Shown one piece after another: positions 19,327 through 29,194 of a stretch of 64,000 bases of DNA (position 1 is the stretch's first letter; every line of letters starts with the position of its first letter). The position numbers and the translations under genes are program-made. The notes beneath the pieces were generated by a model, which searched no databases, was not told the origin of the DNA, and was given only the letters and a program-made list of their open reading frames with translations. The stretch lies in contig NZ_SRMP01000002.1 of assembly GCF_005925325.1 (NCBI RefSeq), positions 558,001 through 622,000 on the forward strand. Direction: 5' to 3'. The DNA comes from Pedobacter helvus (GTDB taxonomy: Bacteria > Bacteroidota > Bacteroidia > Sphingobacteriales > Sphingobacteriaceae).

Positions 19327-19488
19327 TTAAGCAGTAATTACTGCGAAAACGATGGTTACTAATAACATAATTAACATCGCTAATCTGTCTGCGATCACTC
19401 TTTGCTTATAGGTAGAAGGTTGAGCAACTTTTTTCTCACGAACGTTGTAAAATGCCGATGCGGTTGATTGGTGAATGTTTGCTATCAT
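19327..19488 (-). CDS. Small tail-anchored membrane protein (53 aa)
   Basis: A 53-residue ORF starting at 19488 (MIANIHQSTASAF). It has a near-perfect ribosome site (AAGGAGGG, about 7 bases upstream), rare in this window and strong evidence that it is translated. An earlier in-frame start lies upstream of that site. The first 34 residues are polar and basic (NVREKKVAQ, STYKQRVIADR). The last 18 form one hydrophobic helix (LAMLIMLLVTIVFAVITA), so the protein is probably anchored by its tail in the inner membrane. Its stop codon is 2 bases from the stop of the convergent DAC-like gene, so the two transcripts may overlap. No family is recognised. Confidence 0.65.
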   Translation of the reverse strand: MIANIHQSTASAFYNVREKKVAQPSTYKQRVIADRLAMLIMLLVTIVFAVITA

Positions 19489-19732
19489 AACTTTTCCCTC
19501 CTTATTACTGAATTTCAAACAAAGACAGCGCCAATTTTGTGTGGAAATGTGGATAACTAGTGTTTTCTTTAAAATTTAATTATCATTAAGTAGAAGCCGC
19601 AACAGTTAACAAGGATTTATACTTGCTTCAATTTGATAATCAGGTTAATTGTATTTAAAATGTTGTATAGTTTTCGATGGATTGTAGGGTTTTTAAAACA
19701 CTAAGAACTAAGTTCATTATAATACTGAATAA

Positions 19733-19761
19733 TTGCTCGTCAGTAATCAGTTGACGAGCAA
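19733..19761 (-). terminator. Hairpin downstream of the macroglobulin-like gene
   Basis: Perfect 10-base-pair stem TTGCTCGTCA / TGACGAGCAA with a 9-base loop, 15 bases past the stop codon of the minus-strand gene. No long T-run follows, so it may act as a 3'-end stabiliser rather than a classic terminator. The rest of 19489-19732 shows no gene. Confidence 0.5.
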
Positions 19762-19776
19762 GCCTATGTCTCAATT

Positions 19777-22700
19777 TTATCTTTCTAATGATTTAACCAT
19801 TGTTCTTATTCCTTCGCTATAAGTCGTAAATTCAGGGGCGTACATACTTTGCAAAGAAGTAATTCCATTACTGAAATTTCCAGAATGTGTTACTCTTAAG
19901 GGATATTCAAAAACATAAGTTCCTTTTGGCATGTAATTGATGAAAAAGTTGGTGGCTGCATCTTTGGTACTTTCATAATAACTTAATCCATCCTGATATT
20001 TGTATTGAGAAATCACATTGGTAGGTTCAAAACCCGCAGAGCGCATATCTTTTAGATGAAGATATTCCATTGCTCTATCAGCGTAAATCTCTATACGAAC
20101 TTTAACCAAATCGCCCACTTTCAGTGCATTAGATGAACTGATGGCTGTTAGGACATCGCCTTTGTCTGTATTTTTCTGAAGAAACAATTGTTTTTTAATT
20201 TTGACGCCAGTATTAGATGGTGTAACTCGATCTAAGTTCTCAAAATACTGCCAATATAAAGCGCCCCAAGAGATACTCGCATTATTGTTTTTAATTTCCA
20301 CTTTACCCATTTCTGGTTTGACATCACTTCCTTTAATCGTTATTTTTTGGTAGCCAGTTCCCGCCTCGGCGTTATTGTTTGGAATATTGAAGCTTTGAAG
20401 ATCTTGACCGCCTATTTTAATTTCGCTAGGTTGATTGTCTGCCAATAAATTATAACCTTTCATTAGCAAAGCATAACAAGCGGCTACCGTAGCTTTGGTA
20501 GTTTTCCAATCATTGGTTTGCTTGTTTTTCAGTAGCCAAATCTTCATTTCCTCCACAGATTTTTGGTCGTTAGCTACTTCATCAAAAGCTTCTATTAATA
20601 ACGCCTGAGTTTCTATTGGACTTTGATACCACCACCAGCCATTGGTATTATTTGGCCAATACATGCCCAATTCTTCCTTTTGTTGTGCAGTTTGTTTTAG
20701 CAAGCCAATAATTTTTAATGCTTCAGATTTATTTTTATTCCTTATCAATATTAGTGCTGCTTGCGCTTGTTGGTAATTGTCTAAAGTCATCCAGCTAGAT
20801 GCTGTTTTGGCTAAATAATAGTTTAGGGCTTTGTTAAAAGCTTGATCGGTATTTTGGTGGTTGAAATAACTTCTGGCAAATAAATAATGCAAAGGCAAGC
20901 GACTAAAACCGTTGCTTTTAATTTCATCGTTGTAGTCTTTAACCAACTGCTGATCTAGGTAAACGATTGCTTTATTGGTTAGTATTTTAAAAGAAGGATA
21001 GGTTTTCTCATCGATAAGTTTGGCTTTTTGCAGCTGCCCAATTCCTAGAACAATATGCTGAGTAATGTAACGGTCTTCTCGCATCCCTGTAAACCAAGGA
21101 AAAGCACCACTGGCTAATTGCATTTTACGCAGTTTCTCAAAATTGTCCTTCAACTCGTAGGTCATGCGGTTAAGATCAAACAAAGTGGCGATACGTTTTT
21201 TACGCTCGGTTTCGTTTTCTGCGTTGCGCACCCAAGGTGTTTCTTCTAGTAATATATTTTTTAGCTCCTGATTTTTTTCTAGGCTAGAAAGTAAAGCATC
21301 GCCATTTTTTGCCTGTTGCCATTGCTCAAATATGTTTTTGATTTGGGGCGAACTGTTTAAAATTCCTGTAGCAAAACTATTTGCATAAAAACGACTAAAA
21401 GTTTGCTCAGCACACTCATAAGGATATTCCATTAAGTACGGAAGTGCCTGTACCGCATACCAAGCTGGGTTGGAGGTGTATTCTAAAGTTAAAGACTGGG
21501 TACGTAAGGTATTTGAACTGCCCGATTTCAATAGTTTTTCCATTTCGAATGTTTTGTTGGTATTGCCACGAACACTCATCGGTAAACTTTCTGTAACCAA
21601 AATAGAATTGGTTAAAACTGGTACCGTCATTTCCTCGCCATCGGTATGTTTACCGGCTTCGGCAATCACTTTGTAGGTGATGGCGTTAATTTGTGAAGGA
21701 ATAGCTAATTGCCATTTTACAGTCTGATTACCACCATTAGCAATATCTAGAGGTTGTACTATTGGTGTCTTGCTCAATTGGATGATTTTTCCAGTAAGGG
21801 CATCTTTTAATTCCAACAAACTTTGACCTTTTAAAGCTTTGCCAGATAGATTGTTCACACTTGCACTTAGCCAAATGGTATCACCTTCGCGGAAGAAACG
21901 AGGTGCATTTACACTAATGGCTAATTGCTTTTGAGTAACTAGCTGATTAGTAATGTTTGCAGTTTTTAAATCTTTAGTATGTGCAAATCCCATCATTTTG
22001 TATTTTGTTAATGATTGAGGAATAGTAAACTCGACATCAATTTCGCCTTCTTTGTTGGTTTTTAATTGAGGATAAAAAAATGCTAATTCTTTAAAGTTGG
22101 TACGAGGAGTGATTTTGGATTTAGTGAAAACAGGTTTGCCATTGATCATGTACATTCCTGTTTTAGGATCATAGTTTTCCATCGAAACAAAACTGTAAAC
22201 GGTATTGTCTTCAATTACTACGGCTTCTTTGGCAGAGGTTCTCACAGATCTTACCAATTGATCTTTGAGAGGCAGCTCTGTTAATGTTACGGTACTACCA
22301 GTAACTGATTCTTTTCTCATGCTTTGTCCGGCAGCTGTAACCACTACTTCATTTAAAGTATTGTTATCCGAAAACATAGTTACGTCAGTGCGTTTTGCTC
22401 TACCTGCTGTAATTATTTTGTTTTGGTAGCCGACATAACTAAAAGTGATTATTTCTCCTTGTTTTGCTTCAATTGCATAAATACCATCTTTATCTGCAGA
22501 AACACTTTTGGTCGCTGTTTTAACCAATGCACCTGGTATAGCTAATTTATCGCTACCTAATACAATTCCATAAACTAGGCCGCCTTTTGAAAGCTTTGTC
22601 AATTTTTCTTCTTTTTGTTTAGTCGCATTTAATAGATTGATGTAATTTTTATAGACATAGTTATAGCCACCATAATAGTCGAAACCAAAAAGTGTAAGCC

Positions 22701-25700
22701 CTTCGTACTGACGTTTAATAGTTCCATAATAATTATAAGAATTGTTATACCACAAGCCAAGACTACTTATAGTTGTGCCTGTCATGTTAGACCAATTATA
22801 CTTTTGATAATTGTATTGATTACTGATATAGTTTGTCCAATTTAATTCCCTCAAATCATCTAAAGATGCATCATAAAGCGTAGCCACCATTTCGGCCATT
22901 TCCTTTTCGCCCGCTTTATTGCTAATCTTTAGTTTCCATTTTTCTTTCTCGCCTGGTTGTAGTTTATCTCGAAATGATAAGAATTTAATATCTAATTGCT
23001 CTTTTGGGTTGTCAATCCACACTTGTTGGTTAGCAGAATAAACAACGCCATTATTTACCATGAAAAACTGTACCGAAAAGCCATCTTTATAACGTGGTAA
23101 GGCTGCAATTTCTACAATTGATTGTTGTGCAGTAACATTAAGCCAAGCCTGTTTTTCTATCTTGTTTTGATAATATACTTCATAAAATACTTTACTCTTT
23201 TCGCTCAAGCCAGCTAACCTAAATATTGCTTTTTCATTAGGTGCTATTTTTGTTTTCTGGGCAACTAGCCATTCGGTTGGTAATAGAATTCTGCTTGGTT
23301 CATTATGATAAATCCTTATAATTTCTATATGGTTCAAAGTGTCTTTTTGCTCATCAATTACTACTGTTTTTATTTTGTAATAACCTGGCTCTAAATCTTT
23401 TTCTGATACTTGAAAATCGGCAAAACCATTTTTTCCAGCTGTTATTGTTTTAGTGAGAACAGTTTTTGCATTAGCCCATTTATTGATGTCATTTTCACCT
23501 CCATACTCATCATTTGGAAAGATTTTGATAAAATCGGCTCTACTTAAGCTGAAATTTTCTGCATTAAATAAGTTATTGACTAACCTATCTGTAGATTTTA
23601 GTAACAGCCATTCTGTTTTTACTGTTGCCTTAATGGGTTCATTATTCAAATTAGTGATTTGATAACTTATGGTATCTCTATTTTTATCTAACAGCAATTG
23701 TTGAGGTAATTGAGAGTTAATAAGAATATCTTTTTTACCAACTATGATACTTTTTGTGGCTTGCTTCGTTTCACCATTATTGCTGGTTACGGTAACTTGT
23801 ACGTCGAAAGTATAATTCATATTCACTTCGTCACTTTCGGCGTAAAAAGCAATTTCAAAATTTCCGTTACCGTCGGTAGTTAAATTTCCGGTAGCAATTT
23901 GTTTCACTTGTACAGGCCTATATCTGTAATTGTCAAATTTAGGCATGCTACGTCTCATCACTTTGTAACTGAGATTTGAATTGCTAATGGCATAACCAGT
24001 GAAAGAAATAGCTCGTCCTTTAACCTTTACACTATCATTTAACTTATATTTTTGATCTGATTTATCAAAAGTCACTTCAAATGTTGGTCTTTTATATTCT
24101 TCTACTTGAACACTAATTCTGCCATAATCTGTTTTTATGCTCATGGAACCGTTTAGCTTGCCCATCGGGATAACAAATGAACCTTGAAGTGAGCCAAATT
24201 CATTTGTAGTAAGCTCGGTATTTTTGATTTTTTTCCCATTTACATCCTCGAAGCTCAATCCTACTTTTTCATTAGGTAGGATTGTATTCTTTTCTTCATC
24301 TAACGCAAACAATATTCCCTTAAAATAAATAGTTTGTCCAGGACGATAAATAGCTCTATCAGTAAAGAGAATTAGCTTCTTGTTGTTATCAACTTTTTTA
24401 GGGAAATAGGCGTCGATATTAATTAGTAATGAATCTTTTTGGTGAGTAATTAAAGCGTATTGAGAGTCACCGTAAGGTTTAGTAAGAGCAATTCCATCTT
24501 GGTTAGTTTGTGTTTTTTTCAGATCTGCATCAAATGATGATGTGTATTTAGCTTCTTGAATTTTAGCATTTTTTACTGGAGAGCCATCTAAGGCATTTAC
24601 AACTTTATATTCTAAATAATCATCTCGTTTTCTAGAATGGGCAAGTAGGTCGCTTACAGATAAAGCAATATATCTTCCAAGTGAGCCTGTTCCTAGGGCA
24701 GTCTCGCTTAAAGCAGTTACTAAATAATCCCCACTTGGTAGTCCGTCAATTTTATCAATATAAGTATGCGATTGATAGTCTCCTTTTTTAGGTAAAATTA
24801 TCTTCCAAGTTTTTAATGGCGTTTTATCTTTCACATAAGCTCTGTATTCATTTTCATCTTTGTAGTATCTATAACGTTCTATATCAAGAACAAGTTTGTA
24901 AATACTCATCGTTACTGTATCTACATTTTTATAGGTGAATTGAATAGGTAAAGCTTTGTTTGTTAAAGCTGGATTTTTAACGGTAAAGCTTAGCTCTTTT
25001 GATTTGATTTGTAGAATTAGATTGTTTGCATTTTGAGCTCCAATGCTTTTAGGAAAGGCATTAACGGCCTTTTCAGCAATTGCTATAGCTTTAGCTAAAT
25101 TTAATTGGTTGGTGTCTGTAGGTAGCAGTTTATTTTTATGGAGTAATGCTTGTTCGTACAAAACTTCCGAATATATTTCTGAGTTTTTAATCTGTTCGGA
25201 GAGGTGCTCTAGATTATTAAAGAATTTAAGATGTTGTTTGTCGACGGTTTTTTCGTAAATGAATTTCAGGCGTTTCAACTCTAAATCTGCTAGGGCATCC
25301 AGATTTTTATCATTTTTATGAAATACAGCTAGTTCTTGAAAAATTTTAAGTGCTTTTAGACTAACAGAAGCGCTATCATTTGGAAGAGTAGCATTAATAA
25401 AGTTATCGTAATCAACTAATAAATCATTCAATGCGTTATTGTCTTCTGGCAGATTAGCAAGGCCATATCTCGGAGTTATAAATACCGCAATGGCCCGGTT
25501 TGCTAATATATCATATAAGGTTGGCCTATATAATCTACTGTTAGCATTACCTTCTATTAAGGGCTTTACATTTTCAACGGCTACCTTTTGTAGCAGTTCG
25601 GTTTCTTTGATAGATAGAAAAAAATTCTTGCTTATTTCTTGGTTTAGTTGTGCTAACGACCAAGTTCTGATATCGTCATTTGTATTGTTTAAAACTTCCG

Positions 25701-26085
25701 TTCTTTCTGAAATCCTGTATTGATTTTGCTGATAATAATTCCAATACGTGGTGGCTAAAATAGATTGTAAAATGCTTTTTTGTGGTTGTTGGGCTATCGC
25801 GATGTCGTTACGCAGATTTTTTACGATGGTATCAATGGCATTTTCTTGTAGATAACTCTGAAAAATCATCTTGTAGATAGCTGCTTTAACGCTTAAAGTA
25901 GCATTCTTATGTTGATTGGAATAATTGTAAATTTTATTGACTAAAGCCAAAGCTTCTGCGGGTTTCGCATTTTGTGCCAGGGAATCTACTTTGTAAAATG
26001 ATTGTTCATTATACTGTTGGGCATAACTTATGCTATTAAAAGCAAGAATAAAAATTGTAGAAAGAGAGCGTATGAATTTCCTCAT
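19777..26085 (-). CDS. Alpha-2-macroglobulin family protein with carboxypeptidase-regulatory-like insert
   Basis: A 2102-residue exported protein. A Sec signal peptide (1-22, ending SYAQ) precedes helical, TPR-like N-terminal sequence, then macroglobulin domains including an MG2 block (FTDRAIYRPGQTIYFKG, about 567). Near 1165-1250 sits a CarboxypepD_reg-like/CarbopepD fold (VYGIVLGSDKLAIPGALV ... GYQNKI ... LNEVVVTA), of the type that leads into TonB plugs. The alpha-2-macroglobulin thioester-region motif YECAEQ has Cys1558 and Gln1561, the CxEQ pattern of thioester-forming members. The C-terminal part is the alpha/alpha toroid and receptor-like domain. Bacterial members trap proteases in the periplasm. 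No lipobox is present, unlike many Gram-negative relatives. Confidence 0.9.
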   Translation of the reverse strand: MRKFIRSLSTIFILAFNSISYAQQYNEQSFYKVDSLAQNAKPAEALALVNKIYNYSNQHKNATLSVKAAIYKMIFQSYLQENAIDTIVKNLRNDIAIAQQPQKSILQSILATTYWNYYQQNQYRISERTEVLNNTNDDIRTWSLAQLNQEISKNFFLSIKETELLQKVAVENVKPLIEGNANSRLYRPTLYDILANRAIAVFITPRYGLANLPEDNNALNDLLVDYDNFINATLPNDSASVSLKALKIFQELAVFHKNDKNLDALADLELKRLKFIYEKTVDKQHLKFFNNLEHLSEQIKNSEIYSEVLYEQALLHKNKLLPTDTNQLNLAKAIAIAEKAVNAFPKSIGAQNANNLILQIKSKELSFTVKNPALTNKALPIQFTYKNVDTVTMSIYKLVLDIERYRYYKDENEYRAYVKDKTPLKTWKIILPKKGDYQSHTYIDKIDGLPSGDYLVTALSETALGTGSLGRYIALSVSDLLAHSRKRDDYLEYKVVNALDGSPVKNAKIQEAKYTSSFDADLKKTQTNQDGIALTKPYGDSQYALITHQKDSLLINIDAYFPKKVDNNKKLILFTDRAIYRPGQTIYFKGILFALDEEKNTILPNEKVGLSFEDVNGKKIKNTELTTNEFGSLQGSFVIPMGKLNGSMSIKTDYGRISVQVEEYKRPTFEVTFDKSDQKYKLNDSVKVKGRAISFTGYAISNSNLSYKVMRRSMPKFDNYRYRPVQVKQIATGNLTTDGNGNFEIAFYAESDEVNMNYTFDVQVTVTSNNGETKQATKSIIVGKKDILINSQLPQQLLLDKNRDTISYQITNLNNEPIKATVKTEWLLLKSTDRLVNNLFNAENFSLSRADFIKIFPNDEYGGENDINKWANAKTVLTKTITAGKNGFADFQVSEKDLEPGYYKIKTVVIDEQKDTLNHIEIIRIYHNEPSRILLPTEWLVAQKTKIAPNEKAIFRLAGLSEKSKVFYEVYYQNKIEKQAWLNVTAQQSIVEIAALPRYKDGFSVQFFMVNNGVVYSANQQVWIDNPKEQLDIKFLSFRDKLQPGEKEKWKLKISNKAGEKEMAEMVATLYDASLDDLRELNWTNYISNQYNYQKYNWSNMTGTTISSLGLWYNNSYNYYGTIKRQYEGLTLFGFDYYGGYNYVYKNYINLLNATKQKEEKLTKLSKGGLVYGIVLGSDKLAIPGALVKTATKSVSADKDGIYAIEAKQGEIITFSYVGYQNKIITAGRAKRTDVTMFSDNNTLNEVVVTAAGQSMRKESVTGSTVTLTELPLKDQLVRSVRTSAKEAVVIEDNTVYSFVSMENYDPKTGMYMINGKPVFTKSKITPRTNFKELAFFYPQLKTNKEGEIDVEFTIPQSLTKYKMMGFAHTKDLKTANITNQLVTQKQLAISVNAPRFFREGDTIWLSASVNNLSGKALKGQSLLELKDALTGKIIQLSKTPIVQPLDIANGGNQTVKWQLAIPSQINAITYKVIAEAGKHTDGEEMTVPVLTNSILVTESLPMSVRGNTNKTFEMEKLLKSGSSNTLRTQSLTLEYTSNPAWYAVQALPYLMEYPYECAEQTFSRFYANSFATGILNSSPQIKNIFEQWQQAKNGDALLSSLEKNQELKNILLEETPWVRNAENETERKKRIATLFDLNRMTYELKDNFEKLRKMQLASGAFPWFTGMREDRYITQHIVLGIGQLQKAKLIDEKTYPSFKILTNKAIVYLDQQLVKDYNDEIKSNGFSRLPLHYLFARSYFNHQNTDQAFNKALNYYLAKTASSWMTLDNYQQAQAALILIRNKNKSEALKIIGLLKQTAQQKEELGMYWPNNTNGWWWYQSPIETQALLIEAFDEVANDQKSVEEMKIWLLKNKQTNDWKTTKATVAACYALLMKGYNLLADNQPSEIKIGGQDLQSFNIPNNNAEAGTGYQKITIKGSDVKPEMGKVEIKNNNASISWGALYWQYFENLDRVTPSNTGVKIKKQLFLQKNTDKGDVLTAISSSNALKVGDLVKVRIEIYADRAMEYLHLKDMRSAGFEPTNVISQYKYQDGLSYYESTKDAATNFFINYMPKGTYVFEYPLRVTHSGNFSNGITSLQSMYAPEFTTYSEGIRTMVKSLER

Positions 26086-26202
26086 AATGGTTCGTTTAAT
26101 TAAATGATGGAATTATGTTAAGAATTCCATATTAAATTTTGATCCAAGTTAAAGTTTTTTGGTGCGCTAAAGGGAGTGGCCTCTGTTAAAAAGTCTTAAA
26201 TG

Positions 26203-27444
26203 CTATGGATTTCTCACTTGTCCATCACCAATGACCAACCATTTATAGCTAGTTAATTCTTCCAATGCCATTGGGCCTCGAGCATGCAATTTTTGTGTAC
26301 TGATGCCAATTTCTGCACCTAAACCAAATTGCGCACCATCAGTAAAGGCAGTTGAAACGTTAGCATAAACTGCTGCGGCATCTACTTGGTTTAAGAACAG
26401 GGCAATGTTTTCGGCATCTTCAGAAATAATGGCTTCGCTGTGCTTTGAGCTATGTTTTGCGATATGGTCTAAAGCTACTTCAATGTCTTTTACCACTTTT
26501 ACTGCTAGTTTTAAAGAAAGAAATTCGGTGCCGAAATGCTCTTGGGTTGCTTTGTGCAAAAGATTGTTAGGATAAGTTTCTTTTAGTAAGTTGTAGCTGG
26601 TTTCGTCTGCATAAAGTTCCACCTCTTTCTCGGCCAAAGGCGATAAAAGCGTAGGGATATCTGCCTTGCGATCTTCGTGTATCAATGCGCAATCTAAGGC
26701 ATTGCAAACACTCACTCTTCTGGTTTTTGCATTGGCGATAATTTGCTGGCCTTTCTCTAAGCTTGCCGAAGCGTCAAAGAAAGTGTGTACAATACCGGCT
26801 CCAGTTTCTATCACCGGAATTTTACTGTTTTGGCGTATATAGTTAATTAATGACTGACTTCCTCTTGGTATTAACACATCAACGTAACCTACAGCGCTTA
26901 ACAAAGCTTCAGTTGCGCTTCTATCGGCTGGTAGCAACGTTAATACATTTTTATTGATTTGATGGTTTGCTAGCACTTGATGAATGACTTTAGCAATTGC
27001 CAAGTTGGAGAATTCTGCATCACTACCACCTTTTAAAATAGCAACATTTCCAGTCTTAAAGCACAGTGCAAAAACATCTACCGTAACGTTTGGCCTAGCT
27101 TCGTAAATTACACCAACCACACCTAATGGCACCCTAACTTTTTTAATGTTGAGGTTGTTAGGTAAGGTACGTTCGTTAATGATGTTGCCCAATGGACTAG
27201 TCAAAGTAACCACATTTCTTACATCGTCGGCAATGGCTTTAATACGCTCGGCGGTTAATTGTAAACGGTCATATTTCGGGTCAGCCTTATCCATTCTGTC
27301 CAAATCCTTTTGGTTTTCGCTAAGAATAAAGTCAGTATTTTTTACTAGCGCATCTGCCAAACTAGTCAGCACCAAGTTAATGGTCTCGTTGTTTAGCGTG
27401 ATGATGTTTCTAGTGGCTTGTTTTGCTTGTTCGAAATAGTTCAT
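26203..27444 (-). CDS. proA: Glutamate-5-semialdehyde dehydrogenase (gamma-glutamyl phosphate reductase)
   Basis: Cytoplasmic NADPH-dependent reduction of gamma-glutamyl phosphate to glutamate-5-semialdehyde, the second step of proline synthesis. The 413 residues show the aldehyde-dehydrogenase fold with [49 protein letters not shown] and the catalytic cysteine in [11 protein letters not shown]. The end [13 protein letters not shown] is typical of ProA. Length matches the family. It lies 87 bases downstream of proB on the same strand, so the two form a proBA operon, with proB first. Confidence 0.97.
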   Translation of the reverse strand: MNYFEQAKQATRNIITLNNETINLVLTSLADALVKNTDFILSENQKDLDRMDKADPKYDRLQLTAERIKAIADDVRNVVTLTSPLGNIINERTLPNNLNIKKVRVPLGVVGVIYEARPNVTVDVFALCFKTGNVAILKGGSDAEFSNLAIAKVIHQVLANHQINKNVLTLLPADRSATEALLSAVGYVDVLIPRGSQSLINYIRQNSKIPVIETGAGIVHTFFDASASLEKGQQIIANAKTRRVSVCNALDCALIHEDRKADIPTLLSPLAEKEVELYADETSYNLLKETYPNNLLHKATQEHFGTEFLSLKLAVKVVKDIEVALDHIAKHSSKHSEAIISEDAENIALFLNQVDAAAVYANVSTAFTDGAQFGLGAEIGISTQKLHARGPMALEELTSYKWLVIGDGQVRNP

Positions 27445-27531
27445 GTTTTAGGCTGGAATGTTGTAACGTTGGAAAGTTGAAAGGTTTTGTTAGTTCTTGT
27501 CTTCGGACATCCGACTTTCGGACTTTTGCTG

Positions 27532-28608
27532 CTATATAGCGTAAAAATAATCGTAGTGTACTAGTGGTTTTTGGTTTTTCTGCCCGATACGTTCTTTCGC
27601 CTTGTCGGAACCATATTTGGCAATACCTAAACCTACTAGCTTTTCATCTTCATCTAGTATTTTAATGATGTCTCCTTTTAGAAAATCAGCTTTGATCGCG
27701 ATAATACCAACAGGTAAAAGACTAGTTGCCTTGCCCGAAGTGAGCACTTGTTTGGCTCCATTGTTTAGTTGAACGATACCTGTTGCTGCGGTTTCTGCAT
27801 GGGCAATCCATTTCTTTTGGCCAGATTTAATTTTGTCGGCAACGAAATGTGTGTGTGTTACTTTATTAGCCAGCAAACCGGTCAATACATTGTCGTTTTT
27901 ACCATTGGTGATATGTACGTTGATGCCCAATTTTGCCGTTTTTTGAGCGATGGTAGATTTGGTGATCATGCCGCCTCTGCCAAATTGCGATTTACCAGTG
28001 CTTACAAAATTGCTTAAATCGGTAAGTGTTCCGGTTACTTTTTCAATTACTTTAGAAGTTTCCAATTTCGGATCACCATCGTAGATTCCGTTAACATTAG
28101 ATAGAATAAACAAGGCATCTGCATTCATCATAGCAGCAATTAAACCAGCCAATTCGTCGTTATCGGTAAACATTAATTCTGTTACTGAAACTACATCGTT
28201 CTCATTCACTACTGGAATTACCTCGTTTTGTAGCATAATTTGCATACAGTTCTTCATGTTCAAGTAATGTACGCGGTCTCTAAAATCTTCCTTCGTTACC
28301 AAAACCTGCGCACATTGAATTTGATGTTTACTGAAATAGCCTGCATAAGTATTTATTAGTTTTACCTGACCAATTGCTGCCAATAACTGACGGGTAGCCA
28401 CGGCATCCTGCTTCTCGGAAACTTTAATTAAACTACGCCCAGATGCTACTGCTCCAGAGGAAACCAAAATAACTTCGATTCCCTTTTGTTTAATCGCCGC
28501 TAGCTGATCAACCAGATGTTCAATGCGTTGATTGTCTGGTAAACCATTAGCTTGTGTAATTACATTAGAACCTATTTTTACAATTATTTTTTTATACTGA
28601 AGTGCCAT
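27532..28608 (-). CDS. proB: Glutamate 5-kinase
   Basis: ATP-dependent phosphorylation of glutamate to gamma-glutamyl phosphate, the committed and usually proline-inhibited step of proline synthesis. The 358 residues contain the amino-acid-kinase domain (IIVKIGSNVIT at 7-17, SSGAVASGRSL, VNENDVV, FTDNDELAGLIAAMMNAD, FGRGGMITK) and a C-terminal PUA domain (about 270-358), the long bacterial form. The proA gene follows on the same strand. The end YDYFYAI is unusual but needs no special reading. The upstream gap to the padR gene is filled by palindromic repeats. Confidence 0.97.
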   Translation of the reverse strand: MALQYKKIIVKIGSNVITQANGLPDNQRIEHLVDQLAAIKQKGIEVILVSSGAVASGRSLIKVSEKQDAVATRQLLAAIGQVKLINTYAGYFSKHQIQCAQVLVTKEDFRDRVHYLNMKNCMQIMLQNEVIPVVNENDVVSVTELMFTDNDELAGLIAAMMNADALFILSNVNGIYDGDPKLETSKVIEKVTGTLTDLSNFVSTGKSQFGRGGMITKSTIAQKTAKLGINVHITNGKNDNVLTGLLANKVTHTHFVADKIKSGQKKWIAHAETAATGIVQLNNGAKQVLTSGKATSLLPVGIIAIKADFLKGDIIKILDEDEKLVGLGIAKYGSDKAKERIGQKNQKPLVHYDYFYAI

Positions 28609-29194
28609 TGCGATGTTTAGAATTGCTAATCTACCAAATAAGTAGTGTTTTTCATAACGATTGGTTGTTTGGTTGGTTTTTTGGAGTTGAGAATGCCCTT
28701 TGCTTTTTTTGCGGAAGTCTTTTTGAGAAGCAGTTATTTTCTTTTCTGCATCTAGAACTCTCTCTGCTTTTCAAGGAGTACTTGTTCCGTTTTTCGGAAG
28801 GGTTGGGGTGAGGTTTTTAGTTTTTGATAGTACAGGCTTTGGTTAAATAAACCCGGTTGAAGCGGAAGTACTTTTTGTTTTTTATTGCTGTCATCCTGAT
28901 CCGCCAACTGGCGGATCAGGATCTGTATGGTTGAAGCTGTATAGCTATATATCCCTCGGAACTAGAGACTACAAAAGGCCTAAAAGCAAAAAGATTATAG
29001 CGGAAAACGGGGCTTTCTGTACCCAAGAACCACTGCTTTTTCTTTTCAAAATTTAAAAAAGATAACCTTCCGAAATTTTATTTAAAAATATGTTAAAATT
29101 AAATTAACTGATAATCAGTTATTTATAAAATAATTTTATATTTTTATAGTACTATGTATTGCATAGTACATTATTTAACATATATCTTTGTATT
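28609..29194. repeat. Gene-free 586-base divergent region with two repeat families and padR control sites
   Basis: No convincing gene. At 28757-28816 there is a degenerate copy of the CTCTCC/GGTGAGG repeat also seen at 54653-54745. At 28849-29014 lies a composite palindrome: a left arm (CCCGGTTGAAGCGGAA), an inner perfect 13-base-pair hairpin (28893-28922, ATCCTGATCCGCC stem, AACT loop) and a right arm (AAAAAGATTATAGCGG, then AACGGGGCT). At 29105-29121 is a perfect palindrome TAACTGAT-A-ATCAGTTA. The padR promoter and operator follow at 29149-29190. Confidence 0.7.
29149..29190 (+). promoter_or_regulatory. padR promoter with overlapping PadR-type operator
   Basis: TTG (29159-29161), 21 bases, then TATCTTTG (29183-29190) match the Bacteroidota -33/-7 promoter. 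Overlapping the -33 element is a perfect inverted repeat GTACTATG-N5-CATAGTAC (29149-29169), the shape of PadR-family operators. The -7 element ends 4 bases before the chosen ATG, so the transcript may be leaderless. Autorepression of the padR-pspC operon is the likely use. Confidence 0.75.

Noticed and set aside
28609..28811. Plus-strand ORF between proB and padR
   Set aside because: It is cysteine/phenylalanine-rich, overlaps a repeat and the proB start, and has no support.
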